The notes: generated by a model from the letters alone, not told the origin. 64,000 nt of DNA from an uncultured Cyclobacteriaceae bacterium (GCA_947492745.1 CANLOE010000020.1:1-64000); one strand, 5' to 3'. Numbered from the stretch's first letter, positions 9,397 to 18,595 are shown. Program-made: numbers and translations.

Positions 9397-9571
9397 CTCA
9401 AAATAATCAGTAGTCGTAACGAAAATATTTTTTGATTATAGATGAACTGCTCCAAAAAAATGGACACAGATTGAAAAAAATAGAAATTCAATCAAAATCA
9501 TCGGCTACAGTATGACTTCTACCGAAATACCATTCTTCCCATCAAACAGCGAAATCAACTGTAACCGACAG

Positions 9572-9883
9572 TCATCCTGCAATATTTAATGGCATAGGGT
9601 CCAGTCCTTTCATAAAAGAATGACCTCCCGTATAATCAAGACGATGATTATGGTATTCTTTTATAAACTTCATCGATGCCATGATATTTATATTATTTTC
9701 CTTCGCATACAAAAATACATGCTCTAATAGTTCCTGCCTAAGAGCAGGGTCCTCCATAGGACCTGAAAATCGCATGAGTTCATACAGCCTAGAGGTACAT
9801 CGGTGAAATTTGAGTTCCAGTACCGTTTTATTCTTGTCCAATAAAACGAAACGTTGATTGTAGGGGTCAATAATTATCTGCAT
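9572..9883 (-). CDS. Hypothetical protein, possibly a degenerate GNAT fold
   Basis: A 103-residue cytoplasmic protein without signal or membrane segment. The C-terminal half (LLEHVFLYAKENNINIMASM, then KFIKEYHNHR) resembles the last helix and strand of small COG2388/YidJ-type GNAT acetyltransferases, whose pattern is 'A..YA...G.KV.P.CPFV..Y...HPEY'. The acetyl-CoA pyrophosphate-binding loop (R-x-x-G-x-G/A) is not visible; the corresponding stretch reads EDPALRQEL. Either it is a derived, possibly inactive member or the similarity is fortuitous. It stands alone between repeats and the dps gene. Confidence 0.5.
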   Translation of the reverse strand: MQIIIDPYNQRFVLLDKNKTVLELKFHRCTSRLYELMRFSGPMEDPALRQELLEHVFLYAKENNINIMASMKFIKEYHNHRLDYTGGHSFMKGLDPMPLNIAG

Positions 9884-10071
9884 TTTGATGTTCGATATAA
9901 AGGTGATATGTTCTTATCGAATCAACCATAAATCAGTTGATAAGCATAAAATGTACCAATGGAAAAAAATGGAACAGTACACGTTGTGTACTGTTCCACC
10001 GCAACAACAAATCAACAATAGTTCTATTTGTATTTGTAAATGGACTTCTCAAAAATGAAGATTGACAAAGC

Positions 10072-10599
10072 TTAGGACTTGGCGGAAAATGCCGACATCA
10101 TCCAGTGGTACTCTTCTATTTGCTTGACAAAACTTTTGATCATATCTTCCGTACCTGAGTCCCCGAACTCTATGGCCTGCTCTATACACTCGACCATGTA
10201 TTCCAGTAAGATGCTGTAGTCATTCAGTATATCCGCGACCATATCATCAGAATTCAAATTTGTTCCACGCTCAACAATCTCCGAAAAATCGATATAATCC
10301 TGCATTTTGCTGAGCGGTGTTTTTCCGAACACTCTGATTCGCTCCGCTATATCATCGATATTTAGCTTAGCGGTATTGTATTGCTTTTCAAATTGCTCGT
10401 GGATGTCAAAAAAATCGGGTCCTTTTACATTCCAGTGAAAATTTCTCAACTTTTGATAATGTACACTATAATTAGCCAATAATAAATTCAATGCTTTCAC
10501 AATCTGATCTGCTTCCTGCTGAGCATAGCCCAGTTTACTAAAAATTCTTTTTTTGACCGAGGCGACCACTTGACCACTTTTATTTTCAACTACTTCCAT
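10072..10599 (-). CDS. dps: Dps family ferritin-like DNA-protection protein
   Basis: A 175-residue four-helix protein of the Dps group. The intersubunit ferroxidase residues are visible in LRNFHWNVKGPDFFDIHEQF (first His of the site, then the D..HE.FE motif near residues 62-78), followed by IDDIAERIRVFGKTP, the second Dps signature. It would form a dodecamer that oxidises iron with hydrogen peroxide and shields the nucleoid. The N-terminal tail of about 30 residues carries several lysines and arginines, as in DNA-binding Dps proteins. The surrounding Usp, MscS and YtxH genes support a stress setting. Confidence 0.93.
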   Translation of the reverse strand: MEVVENKSGQVVASVKKRIFSKLGYAQQEADQIVKALNLLLANYSVHYQKLRNFHWNVKGPDFFDIHEQFEKQYNTAKLNIDDIAERIRVFGKTPLSKMQDYIDFSEIVERGTNLNSDDMVADILNDYSILLEYMVECIEQAIEFGDSGTEDMIKSFVKQIEEYHWMMSAFSAKS

Positions 10600-10848
10600 A
10601 GGTATATCTTATTTTAATTGGTAAAACTTTTTATCACGCCTCATAAACCGCAAAAATCGTGAATATATCCATAGCACCGAAAAAAGGCATAATAGGACTA
10701 TAAACTGTGAGTTTTATTCTACAATATCCACATTCCACACCACAACTTCATTACCGGAAAATGGCTTCTGCTGGGCAAGAGGGATTGGAGCGATTTTTTC
10801 AATAGGTGAATCAGCTTTTATATGTTTGAACCGAAACCCTCTAGAAAA

Positions 10849-11818
10849 ATGAAACAATACTCTATCTATATCTGTGTTCTCGTCTCGATTATGATTTTCT
10901 CATGCTCCACTACACAGCAAGTTTCAAAGCTCACCGCAGAGCGGGATAGCTTGAAGGCATCGAATGAAAAACTATTGAAGGCTATGGATGATTTCCAACT
11001 CCGCAATAATGATCTGTACGAAAACCTACAAGAAACGAAAATCGAAAATGATTATACGTCGCAAGTACTCATGGACAAACAGCAAAAAGTGTTGGATCAA
11101 GGAGGTGATCTAAAAATGAAACGCCTGGAAAATGGTTTGTTACGGACTCGTTTGCAAGATCAAAGAGCCCGTTTGGATACACTGCGTATGGGTATTGTTG
11201 AAGCTTTGTTGGATTTCTCGGACGATAGTCTTTTCACTAAGATAGTAGATGATAAAGTATACCTGACACTACCGGAGAAAGTACTTTTCGACCGGAGCAG
11301 TGCAAAACTAAATAATAAAAGTAGAAAAGTATTGCAGCGCGTAGCACGTGTTCTTCGGGAAAACAAAAGCACTCAAATTATTGTGGAAGGTCATACCGAT
11401 AATATCCCCACTACAATATATGAGGATAATTGGGAGTTGAGTCTTGCAAGGGCCGCGTCCGTGACGCGCTTGTTTGTTCAACAAGATAGGTATCGACCCC
11501 CGAAGGATCACACCCAGTGGTCGGTCTTATACAAATTTAGGTTTTAAATGTCGTATAAGATTCCGCGGGTCATTTTTTTTCAATCAAGGCGAGAACCGCA
11601 GGGATAGCAGCGCTATCGCGAGGATTGTCAACGCAGAGTGAAGCAAAATGAACAGGAAGATAGGCGATATTTGAAAGCTAAGTTTGTATTACTACCACCC
11701 TACAGCTAATCCCCAAACAGAATTGGGAAAACGAAAAAACAGAAGAATTGAACTAATTCTCAAACCGGACATGGAAGAGCTGTTTGCACTTATCGATAAA
11801 TCTACCGATAGGCAATGA
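10849..11818 (+). pseudogene. OmpA-family lipoprotein gene disrupted by a family A insertion and a frameshift
   Basis: The start at 10849 gives a lipoprotein signal peptide (SIMIFSC, lipobox Cys). A coiled coil (about residues 20-120) is followed by an OmpA peptidoglycan-binding domain with EGHTDNIPTT and the NWELSLARAASVTRLF helix. Near 11485-11490 one extra A shifts the frame: the expected continuation IDPRRITPSGRS is read from 11492 in the next frame. At 11530 a complete 159-bp family A element interrupts this frame, and the domain resumes at 11690 with YYHPTANPQTELGKRKNRR and ends at 11818 (..IELILKPDMEEL..). Removing the element with one TTA restores GRSYYHP exactly. The gene therefore has two independent lesions. 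The truncated frame ends within the element at 11547. Confidence 0.9.
11530..11688 (+). mobile_element. Family A element inserted in the OmpA-family gene
   Basis: 159 bp, TACAAATTTAGG to AAGTTTGTA, flanked by TTA on both sides. The coding sequence on each side matches a continuous OmpA domain once the element and one TTA are removed, which fixes its ends. Confidence 0.95.
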
Positions 11819-11959
11819 TTTCCACATTTCGCTTGGCAGTACTTCATAGAATTCGAAAAGATATAGACTTATATACTGTATAAATAGTATTGTTCGGCAC
11901 GAATCAAGCAACTCCCGTGGATATCAAGAATATATTTATGAACTTAAAAAAACTATAGA

Positions 11960-12790
11960 ATGAGAAAGATATTAGTCACTACAAATTTTGAAACAGAAGA
12001 TGAAAACGCTTTGAAAATGGCGGTAGATATGGCAAAAGTCATCGATGGAAAAATCTATTTGATTCACTTTTTCCAACATCCTTTGCCCACTTTTTCAGCT
12101 ACGGGTGATACTGCACTTGTCAGTAGCACAGAAGAGAGCATCTATGCACTAGAGGTCATTCGTAGTGCCAAATCCAAATTGGCCTTACTGGCTTCGCATT
12201 ACCAGCAAGAAGAGGTATCCATTGATTACCAAGTAGTGGATAATAACCTGATGGATGGTGCCGAATCTTTTGTAGATGAGCATGATATAGACATCCTCTT
12301 CACTGCTGCTGATGCTCATGAGGCAAAGAAAATGGTCGATAATTGTGCCTGCATTGTTCTAGCTTCAAAAAAATACAATACTATAGACAAACTGAGAAAT
12401 ATTGTACTCAGTATTGATATCAATTTGGACAGAGATAGAAGAGAGGCCATTAAGTTCCTCCAAGAGCTCGCTTATCATTTTAGAAGTATTATACACGTAG
12501 TTCACGTTACTCAAGAGAAAGAGAAGGATAAAATTCTGGAGCTTCGGTCAAAACTGAGGTTATTTTCTAAAAAATACTTCTTCCGGGGTTATTCATTGAA
12601 CATTTTGAATCATGAAAAAGATGAAGAAGAAGCTCTACTGTCTTATGGCAAAAATGTAAATGCAGGTCTGTATATGGTACTTAGTGACCGTAATAAAGGA
12701 TTTCTGAGTTTTTTCTCTACCTCACTGACAAAGCATCTTATGGAAGATGCAGAAGTGCCGGTAATGAGTGCCAATCTTGACAATTTATAG
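11960..12790 (+). CDS. Universal stress protein, two tandem Usp domains
   Basis: A 276-residue cytoplasmic protein with two Usp folds. The first starts MRKILVTTNF and spans about residues 1-135; the second starts LRNIVLSIDI near 145 and ends PVMSANL. The glycine-rich ATP loop (G-x2-G-x9-G-S/T) is degenerate in both halves; the second reads SDRNKGFLSFFSTSLTKHLM. ATP binding is therefore uncertain. Tandem Usp proteins of this type are typical of Bacteroidota. The stop is 3 bp before the start of the AI-2E family permease gene, so the two are very probably cotranscribed. Confidence 0.88.
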   Translation: MRKILVTTNFETEDENALKMAVDMAKVIDGKIYLIHFFQHPLPTFSATGDTALVSSTEESIYALEVIRSAKSKLALLASHYQQEEVSIDYQVVDNNLMDGAESFVDEHDIDILFTAADAHEAKKMVDNCACIVLASKKYNTIDKLRNIVLSIDINLDRDRREAIKFLQELAYHFRSIIHVVHVTQEKEKDKILELRSKLRLFSKKYFFRGYSLNILNHEKDEEEALLSYGKNVNAGLYMVLSDRNKGFLSFFSTSLTKHLMEDAEVPVMSANLDNL

Positions 12791-12793
12791 TAG

Positions 12794-13927
12794 ATGGCAC
12801 CTAAAAACGGAGTTGTAATGTCATTTTCGTTCAAAGAGCTCTTCTTTACCTTAGGAGCGTTCTTTGGATTATTCATACTCATTTATTTTGGCAGGTCCAT
12901 AATGGTACCGATTGCCTTCGGTCTACTATTCTCCTTTATACTTTATCCTATCTGTAAGTGGTTAGAGGTCAAAGGGGTTCAGAGAACTTGGGCCATTATA
13001 TGGACCATGCTTTTTATAACTCTCTCCATACTGGGGATTATTGTATTGTTTTCTGCCCAGATTATCAATATAGCCAAAGAATTCGGGGATTTTACCGAAA
13101 AGATAAACGAGCTTCTTCAATCCATAACGAAGTTTTTCAATAACAAAGTAGCATTTATTCCGGATATTACCCCTAAAAAAGTAATCGAAAAAGGCAAAGA
13201 TTGGGTGGGAGAATCCACTGGAGTCATCATGGGAGATACCTTATCAATAACCAGTACCATGCTCTCTGGCATGGTCATGGCTTTCATCTACACATTTCTG
13301 CTTCTTTTGTATCGGTCGGGTCTGACAATGGCCTTGGTCAGCTTCGCTACACAGGAAAAGAAGGTCGTTTATCATCATATGTTAAAGGATATTCAAAAAG
13401 TAGGTCAACAGTACCTAACAGGAATGGGCATACTCATACTCATCCTAGGTTGTCTGAACAGTCTGGGACTATTTCTGATCGGTATACAATATGCACTATT
13501 TTTTGGTTTTTTAGCGGCGTTTCTATCTGTAATCCCTTTTATAGGTACCGCGCTTGGCGGACTCATACCTACTCTATTTGCTTTGATGAACTATGATTCC
13601 ATATGGTATCCACTAGGAGTAGTCATTATATTCTGGTCTATCCAATTTATCGAAGGAAATTTTCTGAGTCCCAAAATTGTCGGTGGCAATCTGGATCTGA
13701 ATGCACTGGCGGCAATCTTCTTTTTGTTTCTGGGAGCTTCACTATGGGGTATACCGGGCATGATACTCTCTTTGCCCTTTGCTGCTATATTCAAGGAAAT
13801 CTGTAGCTATTACGAACCACTGCAACCTGTATGTCTATTACTGGATGGAAATGTCCATAAAAGGAAGGACGAAATCAAAGAAAAACAGAATCAGCACGCT
13901 TCTTCGGCAAATACCACAAAAGCATAA
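12794..13927 (+). CDS. AI-2E family transporter (PerM/YdiK-like permease)
   Basis: A 377-residue inner-membrane protein with about eight hydrophobic helices in the AI-2E family arrangement: two helices near residues 17-60, a third near 65-90, a soluble amphipathic segment (about 95-145), then a helical bundle. The family motif region FFGFLAAFLSVIPFIGTALG and the downstream pattern EGNFLSPKIVGGNLDLNALA are both present. Members export small molecules or act as antiporters; the substrate is unknown here. The start is 3 bp after the Usp gene. The last 25 residues are a charged cytoplasmic tail. Confidence 0.9.
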   Translation: MAPKNGVVMSFSFKELFFTLGAFFGLFILIYFGRSIMVPIAFGLLFSFILYPICKWLEVKGVQRTWAIIWTMLFITLSILGIIVLFSAQIINIAKEFGDFTEKINELLQSITKFFNNKVAFIPDITPKKVIEKGKDWVGESTGVIMGDTLSITSTMLSGMVMAFIYTFLLLLYRSGLTMALVSFATQEKKVVYHHMLKDIQKVGQQYLTGMGILILILGCLNSLGLFLIGIQYALFFGFLAAFLSVIPFIGTALGGLIPTLFALMNYDSIWYPLGVVIIFWSIQFIEGNFLSPKIVGGNLDLNALAAIFFLFLGASLWGIPGMILSLPFAAIFKEICSYYEPLQPVCLLLDGNVHKRKDEIKEKQNQHASSANTTKA

Positions 13928-14202
13928 AGAAGCCACTGTTTCCAAAAGTAGGCAGACCGAAAGCCTGTCAGGATTACAGGACTGTCAAGAAGTATTTTAA
14001 TAAATAAAGGCTTTTCTTGAAAACGGGAATCAATAGTGTACCCAAAGTTTTCCGGTTGTAAAATACATTCGTATGCGGACGTATTTTAGGCTTCCAAATA
14101 GTAACAATCAATCATTGTCAGTGAGTGTATTTGATCTCCATGCACAGTATTTATGGTTTGTATGTAGTTAAAGTGGCGTTAAGAGCAAAAAAACAAATAA
14201 CA

Positions 14203-15147
14203 ATGAAGCATATCGATTTTTTTAACATTTGGAAAGTTCTAAAAAAGACAGGTAGTTCTTTTGTGGAAAACGATTCTATGGCCCGTAGTGCCTCCATTGC
14301 ATTCTATACGATTTTTTCCCTGCCTGCTATATTGATCATCACCGTATTAGTAGCAACGACTACGTTCGAACAGCAGGTAGTTCAAGAAGAGCTGCTCCAT
14401 CAGATTACTTCCCTTATGGGAAAATCCAGTGCGGAAGAAATCAAGGGAATCATGGAGAATGCAAAATTAGCTCCCTCCAGTAGCTGGGCGAAGATAGTGG
14501 GTATTGCTACTTTGATGTTCTCTGCGACCACGGTATTTGTATCCCTACAGTCGGCCATCAATTATATCTGGCGTATCAAGCCCAAACCACAACGTGGTAT
14601 CGTGAAGTTTGTCGTAAATCGATTACTCTCCCTTGCCATGGTAGGGAGTGTGGGTTTTTTACTCATGGTATCCTTGGTCTTGGACACTTTATTGATTTTA
14701 CTGAACCAATGGCTGACCTTCATCCTTTCTGATTTTGCCGTGCAGGTAATCAGTGCTATCAACTTGGTGTTATCCTTGGGAATCATAGCTGTTGTATTTG
14801 CGGTTATTTTCAAAGTACTGCCCGATGCAAAAGTCAAGTGGAAACATGTGAAAAATGGAGCTATCGTAACTGCTATATTGTTCTCTCTGGGGAAGTATTT
14901 GATAGGGTTTTATCTGGGCAACAGTGATGTCGGCAGCGCCTATGGAGCGGCAGGTTCTACTGTAGTCCTACTGATATGGGTCTATTATTCTGTAGTTATT
15001 CTTTTGTTTGGGGCGCAGTTCACTTTTAGTTACGCTGAGGTCTTCGGCAATCGTATACAACCCTATGATAATGCTGTGAAAATAGAAATAAAAGAGGTAG
15101 AAATGGAAAAAAAATCAAAAGAACGGCAGAAGTTGGCTGCTTCGTGA
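14203..15147 (+). CDS. YihY/BrkB family membrane protein
   Basis: A 314-residue protein; the ATG at 14203 (MKHIDFFNIW) is chosen because the longer frame from 14125 adds residues without family similarity. It has the YihY/virulence factor BrkB layout: an N-terminal segment with DSMARSASIAFYTIFSLPAI near residue 25, several transmembrane helices to about residue 270, and the conserved IWRIKPKP and YGAAGSTVVLLIWVYYS motifs. The family was once called RNase BN, but that activity belongs to another protein; its function remains unknown. The C-terminal 35 residues are highly charged. A small membrane peptide gene follows. Confidence 0.9.
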   Translation: MKHIDFFNIWKVLKKTGSSFVENDSMARSASIAFYTIFSLPAILIITVLVATTTFEQQVVQEELLHQITSLMGKSSAEEIKGIMENAKLAPSSSWAKIVGIATLMFSATTVFVSLQSAINYIWRIKPKPQRGIVKFVVNRLLSLAMVGSVGFLLMVSLVLDTLLILLNQWLTFILSDFAVQVISAINLVLSLGIIAVVFAVIFKVLPDAKVKWKHVKNGAIVTAILFSLGKYLIGFYLGNSDVGSAYGAAGSTVVLLIWVYYSVVILLFGAQFTFSYAEVFGNRIQPYDNAVKIEIKEVEMEKKSKERQKLAAS

Positions 15148-15278
15148 GGTAGGGACGAGATAAGGCTATGGACACGTGTTCATGGCCAAAACCAAACAAG
15201 CGACCCGACATGTTCAAGATCGGAAAAACAAATCAAGCCCAAAATAATCAATAACAAATCATTTATACAATAATAATT

Positions 15279-15431
15279 ATGGAAGGATTAAGCATTATAC
15301 TATACATCGGATTCCCACTGATTGTCATTTTCGGGGTGATGTACCTCATTCGACAAAAAAGAGAAAAAGACACTGGTAGAGAGCCAAAAAACACAACAGT
15401 ATCCATAAAAAAAGAAGAGACTCATTCGTGA
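15279..15431 (+). CDS. Small single-pass membrane protein (50 residues)
   Basis: A short open frame starting at ATG 15279, preceded by an AT-rich leader, and encoding 50 residues. One hydrophobic helix (LSIILYIGFPLIVIFGVMYL, residues 4-23) is followed by a basic and acidic tail (RQKREKD ... KKEETHS). The composition is that of a real N-out single-span peptide rather than a chance frame. It lies 131 bp downstream of the BrkB-family gene on the same strand and belongs to no family I recognise. Confidence 0.55.
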   Translation: MEGLSIILYIGFPLIVIFGVMYLIRQKREKDTGREPKNTTVSIKKEETHS

Positions 15432-15579
15432 GTCTTTATACTGTACGGATACGGCCTATCTACTCACAGTAATCGTGCAGATGGGTTCTGTTCCATGTTC
15501 CTTTACCTTACTACTCTTTTCCGGTATTTCAGGAGTTCATCTCTCAAAGGTCGCGTACCTTCCTATTTATTTTGCTTAT
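15432..15579. other. Intergenic, no gene seen
   Basis: Stretch between the small membrane-protein gene and a cluster of repeat elements that fills 15580-16176. Confidence 0.5.
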
Positions 15580-15919
15580 TCTGCATTGGGACTTCGTAAC
15601 GAGGGTTTTATACTCAACAAAAAATGAAATGGGAAATTTGAATTTCCGTAAGTCTTGGACAAATCCTGCATTTTGTTGACCGGTCATTAGTTGATTGGTC
15701 ATTAGTTGATTGGTCATTAGGACCGTTCCGGGCAGAACAGCGTTTTCTTGATCATTTCAGTATGTCCCAAAACAATTTCATCCGGGTATAAATAGCAATA
15801 CATCAGTGAGTTTTATTGGATTTAGCATAGCACCGCTATGGTGAATGAAGACCGGTGGGCAAAGCTTCCGGTATGAAGCTATTTATACGCGGAATAGGTT
15901 CTCTATTGATCAATTTGGG
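15580..15919. repeat. B/C hybrid element interrupted by a family G element
   Basis: The left end (TTGGGACTTCGTAACGAGGG) is family B and the right part (GAAGACCGGTGGGC, GCTATTTATACGCGG, CAATTTGGG) is family C. The B sequence is interrupted at GAGGGTTT and resumes at AAATAGCAATACATCAG; a G element lies between. Confidence 0.75.
15609..15790 (+). repeat. Family G element nested in a B/C element
   Basis: About 182 bp, beginning TATACTCAACAAAAAATG and ending CATCCGGGTATA. It contains a short tandem repeat of TTAGTTGATTGGTCA. Confidence 0.65.
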
Positions 15920-15924
15920 TTTAA

Positions 15925-16132
15925 TACAAACTTAGCTTTTAAATATCGCCTATCTTCCTGTTCATTTAGTTCACTATTGTGTTTGATTCCAGTGGTGTTC
16001 ATGAACCTTCGGTTTTGCTTCACTCCGTGTTGACAATCCTCGCGATAGCGCTGCTATCCCTGCGGTTATCGCCTTGATTGAAACCAATATGACCCGAGGA
16101 ATCTTCTACGACATTTAAAACCCAAATTTGTA
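15925..16132 (-). mobile_element. Family A element, long form
   Basis: 208 bp, flanked by TAA on both sides. It sits directly at the right end of the B/C hybrid and beside the MocR gene terminator-like hairpin. Confidence 0.9.
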
Positions 16133-16134
16133 TA

Positions 16135-16176
16135 AAACAGTCTCTAAATTTCATTCGAAATTTTAAGAGACTGTTT
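16135..16176. terminator. Hairpin made of two family F termini
   Basis: AAACAGTCTCT and AGAGACTGTTT flank a smaller AAATTTC/GAAATTT stem, giving a long near-perfect hairpin 5 bp after the MocR gene stop. The arms equal the termini of family F elements. It probably ends MocR transcription. Confidence 0.6.
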
Positions 16177-16180
16177 CTCT

Positions 16181-17686
16181 TTAGTCCTGCTTCGAATAAT
16201 TTTTTAGTATTTTTGAGAGGCTTTCGACCAGCCTGTTCGTCTCCCCTTCATTCAAAGAAGCAAATCCCAGACGTACCGCGTTATGGTATTCGGGGAAATT
16301 TCTGTCCGCGCGTATGTAGACTCCATAATTGGGCAATTGTCGCAGTACTTCTTTAAGAGGAACGAAAGGCTTCGCCCGCAGCCAGATGGCCATGCCTCCA
16401 TCGGGTACTTCAAAGTCAAAATAAGTACCCAGCCGCTCTCGGAACAGGGTACAGATAAAATCCCGGCGGTGACGGTATGTTTTTACCGTCTTCTTAAGAT
16501 GCCTTTGTAGTTCGCCCTCTTCTATCATCTCGGCGATGGCCTTTTCCATGACCGCATCGCCCTGTCTATCGATAATCTGTCGCAACCGGCTCATCTCACT
16601 TATTATGCGCGGTGAGCAGACCATATATCCAACTCGGACTACAGGAGCCAGAAGTTTACTGAAAGCACCAATGTATATGACACACCCTACAGTATCCATA
16701 CTGGCCAAAGGAAGTATGGGACTACTCTTGTAGTGAAAATCATAGTCATAATCATCTTCAATGATGAAAAATCGATGTCTTTGCGCCAGTTCCAGCAATT
16801 GAAGACGTCGTTTGGCGCTTAGGGTAACCGTTGTCGGATAGTGATGATGTGGAGTGATGTAGATGGCCTTTACCTTTTCACGCTGGCAATGGGCTGCAAT
16901 AGGTTCGATTTGGATCCCTTCTTGATCAACAGGTATTTTCAGTAAGGAGCCTCCGGCATGGAGAATCACATCGTCGGCCTCGGGATAATTGGTACTACCG
17001 ACCATGACCGCTCCGCCCGAGACCAGCAGTTGTTGAAATATCAAGTAAATGGCCATCTGGCTACCCCTAGTGATGAGCAGGGAAGAAGTTCCACAGGTGA
17101 GTCCTCTGGTACTGCTCAAATAGGAGGGCAATACTTCCCTCAAATGCACAGAACCCTCTACATGTGAATAAGAGAGATAGTCCCTTGTCCTCAAATGACT
17201 AATGCTCCTGCACTTCTTATAAATGAGGTCCATAGGTGCCAATCGCTCGTCAGGGGCACCTCCATCCACGACAAGTATCTTAGGGTCGGACGGTGTTTCC
17301 ATGGTTGGCATCGCTGGCACACTCTGGGGCCATAAGCTCTCAAAATCGGTATGACTGCTATTCTTTTCGCTACCTTTTTCCCTAGTTAAGCTTCTAGATC
17401 GAACCTGTGGCAATCGCTTGGAGACAAAGGTTCCTTTGTAGGGTATAATTTCCAGCCAGTCCTGCGCCATTAGCTCATCGTAGGCCATACTTAGGGTCTT
17501 GCGATTGATACCGAGTAGCTGGGCCAGTGCCCTGGTCCCGGGCATTTTCTGGCCTGTACGAATACGGCCGTGGTTGATCTCTTGGACGATGGCCTGCGCA
17601 ATCTGTAAATATACAGGCTGCGAATCCCGCTTATCAAATTGAAGTATAGTTTTCCATGGATACATAAGTGGACCCGTCAAGTTCAT
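16181..17686 (-). CDS. MocR-type regulator (GntR HTH fused to aminotransferase fold)
   Basis: A 501-residue protein with a GntR winged helix-turn-helix (about residues 15-90, with SQPVYLQIAQAIVQEI and GTRALAQLLGINRKTLSMAY) linked to a class I aminotransferase-like domain. The PLP lysine is in GAFSKLLAP, and the usual DDYDYDF segment precedes it. MocR proteins sense PLP or amino-acid-derived ligands and often regulate a divergent gene, as in PdxR. Here the divergent neighbour is a PNPOx-like flavoprotein, which fits. The start may be the Met at 17686 or, eight codons in, at 17665. An F-derived hairpin follows the stop. Confidence 0.93.
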   Translation of the reverse strand: MNLTGPLMYPWKTILQFDKRDSQPVYLQIAQAIVQEINHGRIRTGQKMPGTRALAQLLGINRKTLSMAYDELMAQDWLEIIPYKGTFVSKRLPQVRSRSLTREKGSEKNSSHTDFESLWPQSVPAMPTMETPSDPKILVVDGGAPDERLAPMDLIYKKCRSISHLRTRDYLSYSHVEGSVHLREVLPSYLSSTRGLTCGTSSLLITRGSQMAIYLIFQQLLVSGGAVMVGSTNYPEADDVILHAGGSLLKIPVDQEGIQIEPIAAHCQREKVKAIYITPHHHYPTTVTLSAKRRLQLLELAQRHRFFIIEDDYDYDFHYKSSPILPLASMDTVGCVIYIGAFSKLLAPVVRVGYMVCSPRIISEMSRLRQIIDRQGDAVMEKAIAEMIEEGELQRHLKKTVKTYRHRRDFICTLFRERLGTYFDFEVPDGGMAIWLRAKPFVPLKEVLRQLPNYGVYIRADRNFPEYHNAVRLGFASLNEGETNRLVESLSKILKNYSKQD

Positions 17687-17882
17687 GAAATTGGCCTACC
17701 AAAGAGGGCCAGTAAAGCTATACCTTTATATCGAAATGAACGTATTGAAACTCGGATAATTTCATCAAGGAGCACTCCGGCCTTTGGGACTGTTGCGGTT
17801 TTTATAAGGTCCTCGGCCAAGGTGGTGAACGCCCCTGATACCATTATAAAAGCATCAGTTTTATTTCTATTATATAAAAGTC
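17687..17882. promoter_or_regulatory. Divergent MocR / PNPOx-like promoter region
   Basis: A 196-bp region between two divergent starts. Two similar AT-rich words (ATTATAAAAGCAT near 17844 and ATTATATAAAAGTCAT at the flavoprotein start) form an imperfect direct repeat, the kind of site MocR proteins bind. This assignment is tentative. Confidence 0.35.
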
Positions 17883-18533
17883 ATGAGTAATTATAGCAAA
17901 ACCCCCAGAAACACTGTAAAAAGAGTCCCCAAGCGTGGCCACTATGATAAAGCCACCGTACACTCCCTATTGGACGATAGCTTTGTATGTCATGTAGGTT
18001 TTTCCGTCGAGGGGCAACCTTATGTACTACCTACACTCTATGGAAGGAAGGGGGACACGATCTATCTCCATGGTGCAGTGACCAGTAGGTTAATGACTCA
18101 CCTGGAAAAAGAGGTTCCGGTATGTGTTACGGTCACTCATGTCGACGGACTGGTCCTTGCCCGGTCGGTCTTTCATCATTCGGCCAATTACCGCTCGGCA
18201 GTGCTTTTCGGCAAGGCCCGATCAGTGGCACCTGAAAATAAGATGGAAGCTTTTGAGCAGATAACGAACCATATCATCAAGGGAAGGTGGGAAGAAGCGC
18301 GCCTGCCCAATGCCAAAGAACTAAAAGCAACAGCGGTACTGGCTTTTGAAATAGAAGAAGCATCCGCTAAAATCCGCGAAGGCGGCCCTGTTGATGATAA
18401 GGAGGATTATGAGCTGCCCATTTGGGCGGGCGTAGTGCCTATTCGAGAGGTCATCGGCGAGGCTATCGCGGATGAGCGATTGGCCAAGGGCATCGTTATA
18501 CCTGATTCCGTGCAGAAGTATGTCCGCTCTTGA
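17883..18533 (+). CDS. Pyridoxamine 5'-phosphate oxidase-like flavin-binding protein
   Basis: A 216-residue protein of the PNPOx-like split-barrel fold, of the COG3467 (nitroimidazole-resistance/NimA-like) type. Landmarks are the N-terminal PKRGHYDKATVHSLLDDSF, then GQPYVLPTLYGRKGDTIYLH (barrel strands) and SVFHHSANYRSAVLFGKAR, the usual H-x-x-x-YRS region near residue 100. It probably binds FMN or a related cofactor; the substrate is unknown. Divergent pairing with a MocR regulator is a recurrent arrangement and suggests it is the target. A hairpin with a short T-rich tail follows at 18596. Confidence 0.88.
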   Translation: MSNYSKTPRNTVKRVPKRGHYDKATVHSLLDDSFVCHVGFSVEGQPYVLPTLYGRKGDTIYLHGAVTSRLMTHLEKEVPVCVTVTHVDGLVLARSVFHHSANYRSAVLFGKARSVAPENKMEAFEQITNHIIKGRWEEARLPNAKELKATAVLAFEIEEASAKIREGGPVDDKEDYELPIWAGVVPIREVIGEAIADERLAKGIVIPDSVQKYVRS

Positions 18534-18595
18534 GCTAATCCATACTTGTAATGAAAAGGCCAACCATAGTTTTAGGTTTATCGGTGATACAAAAA

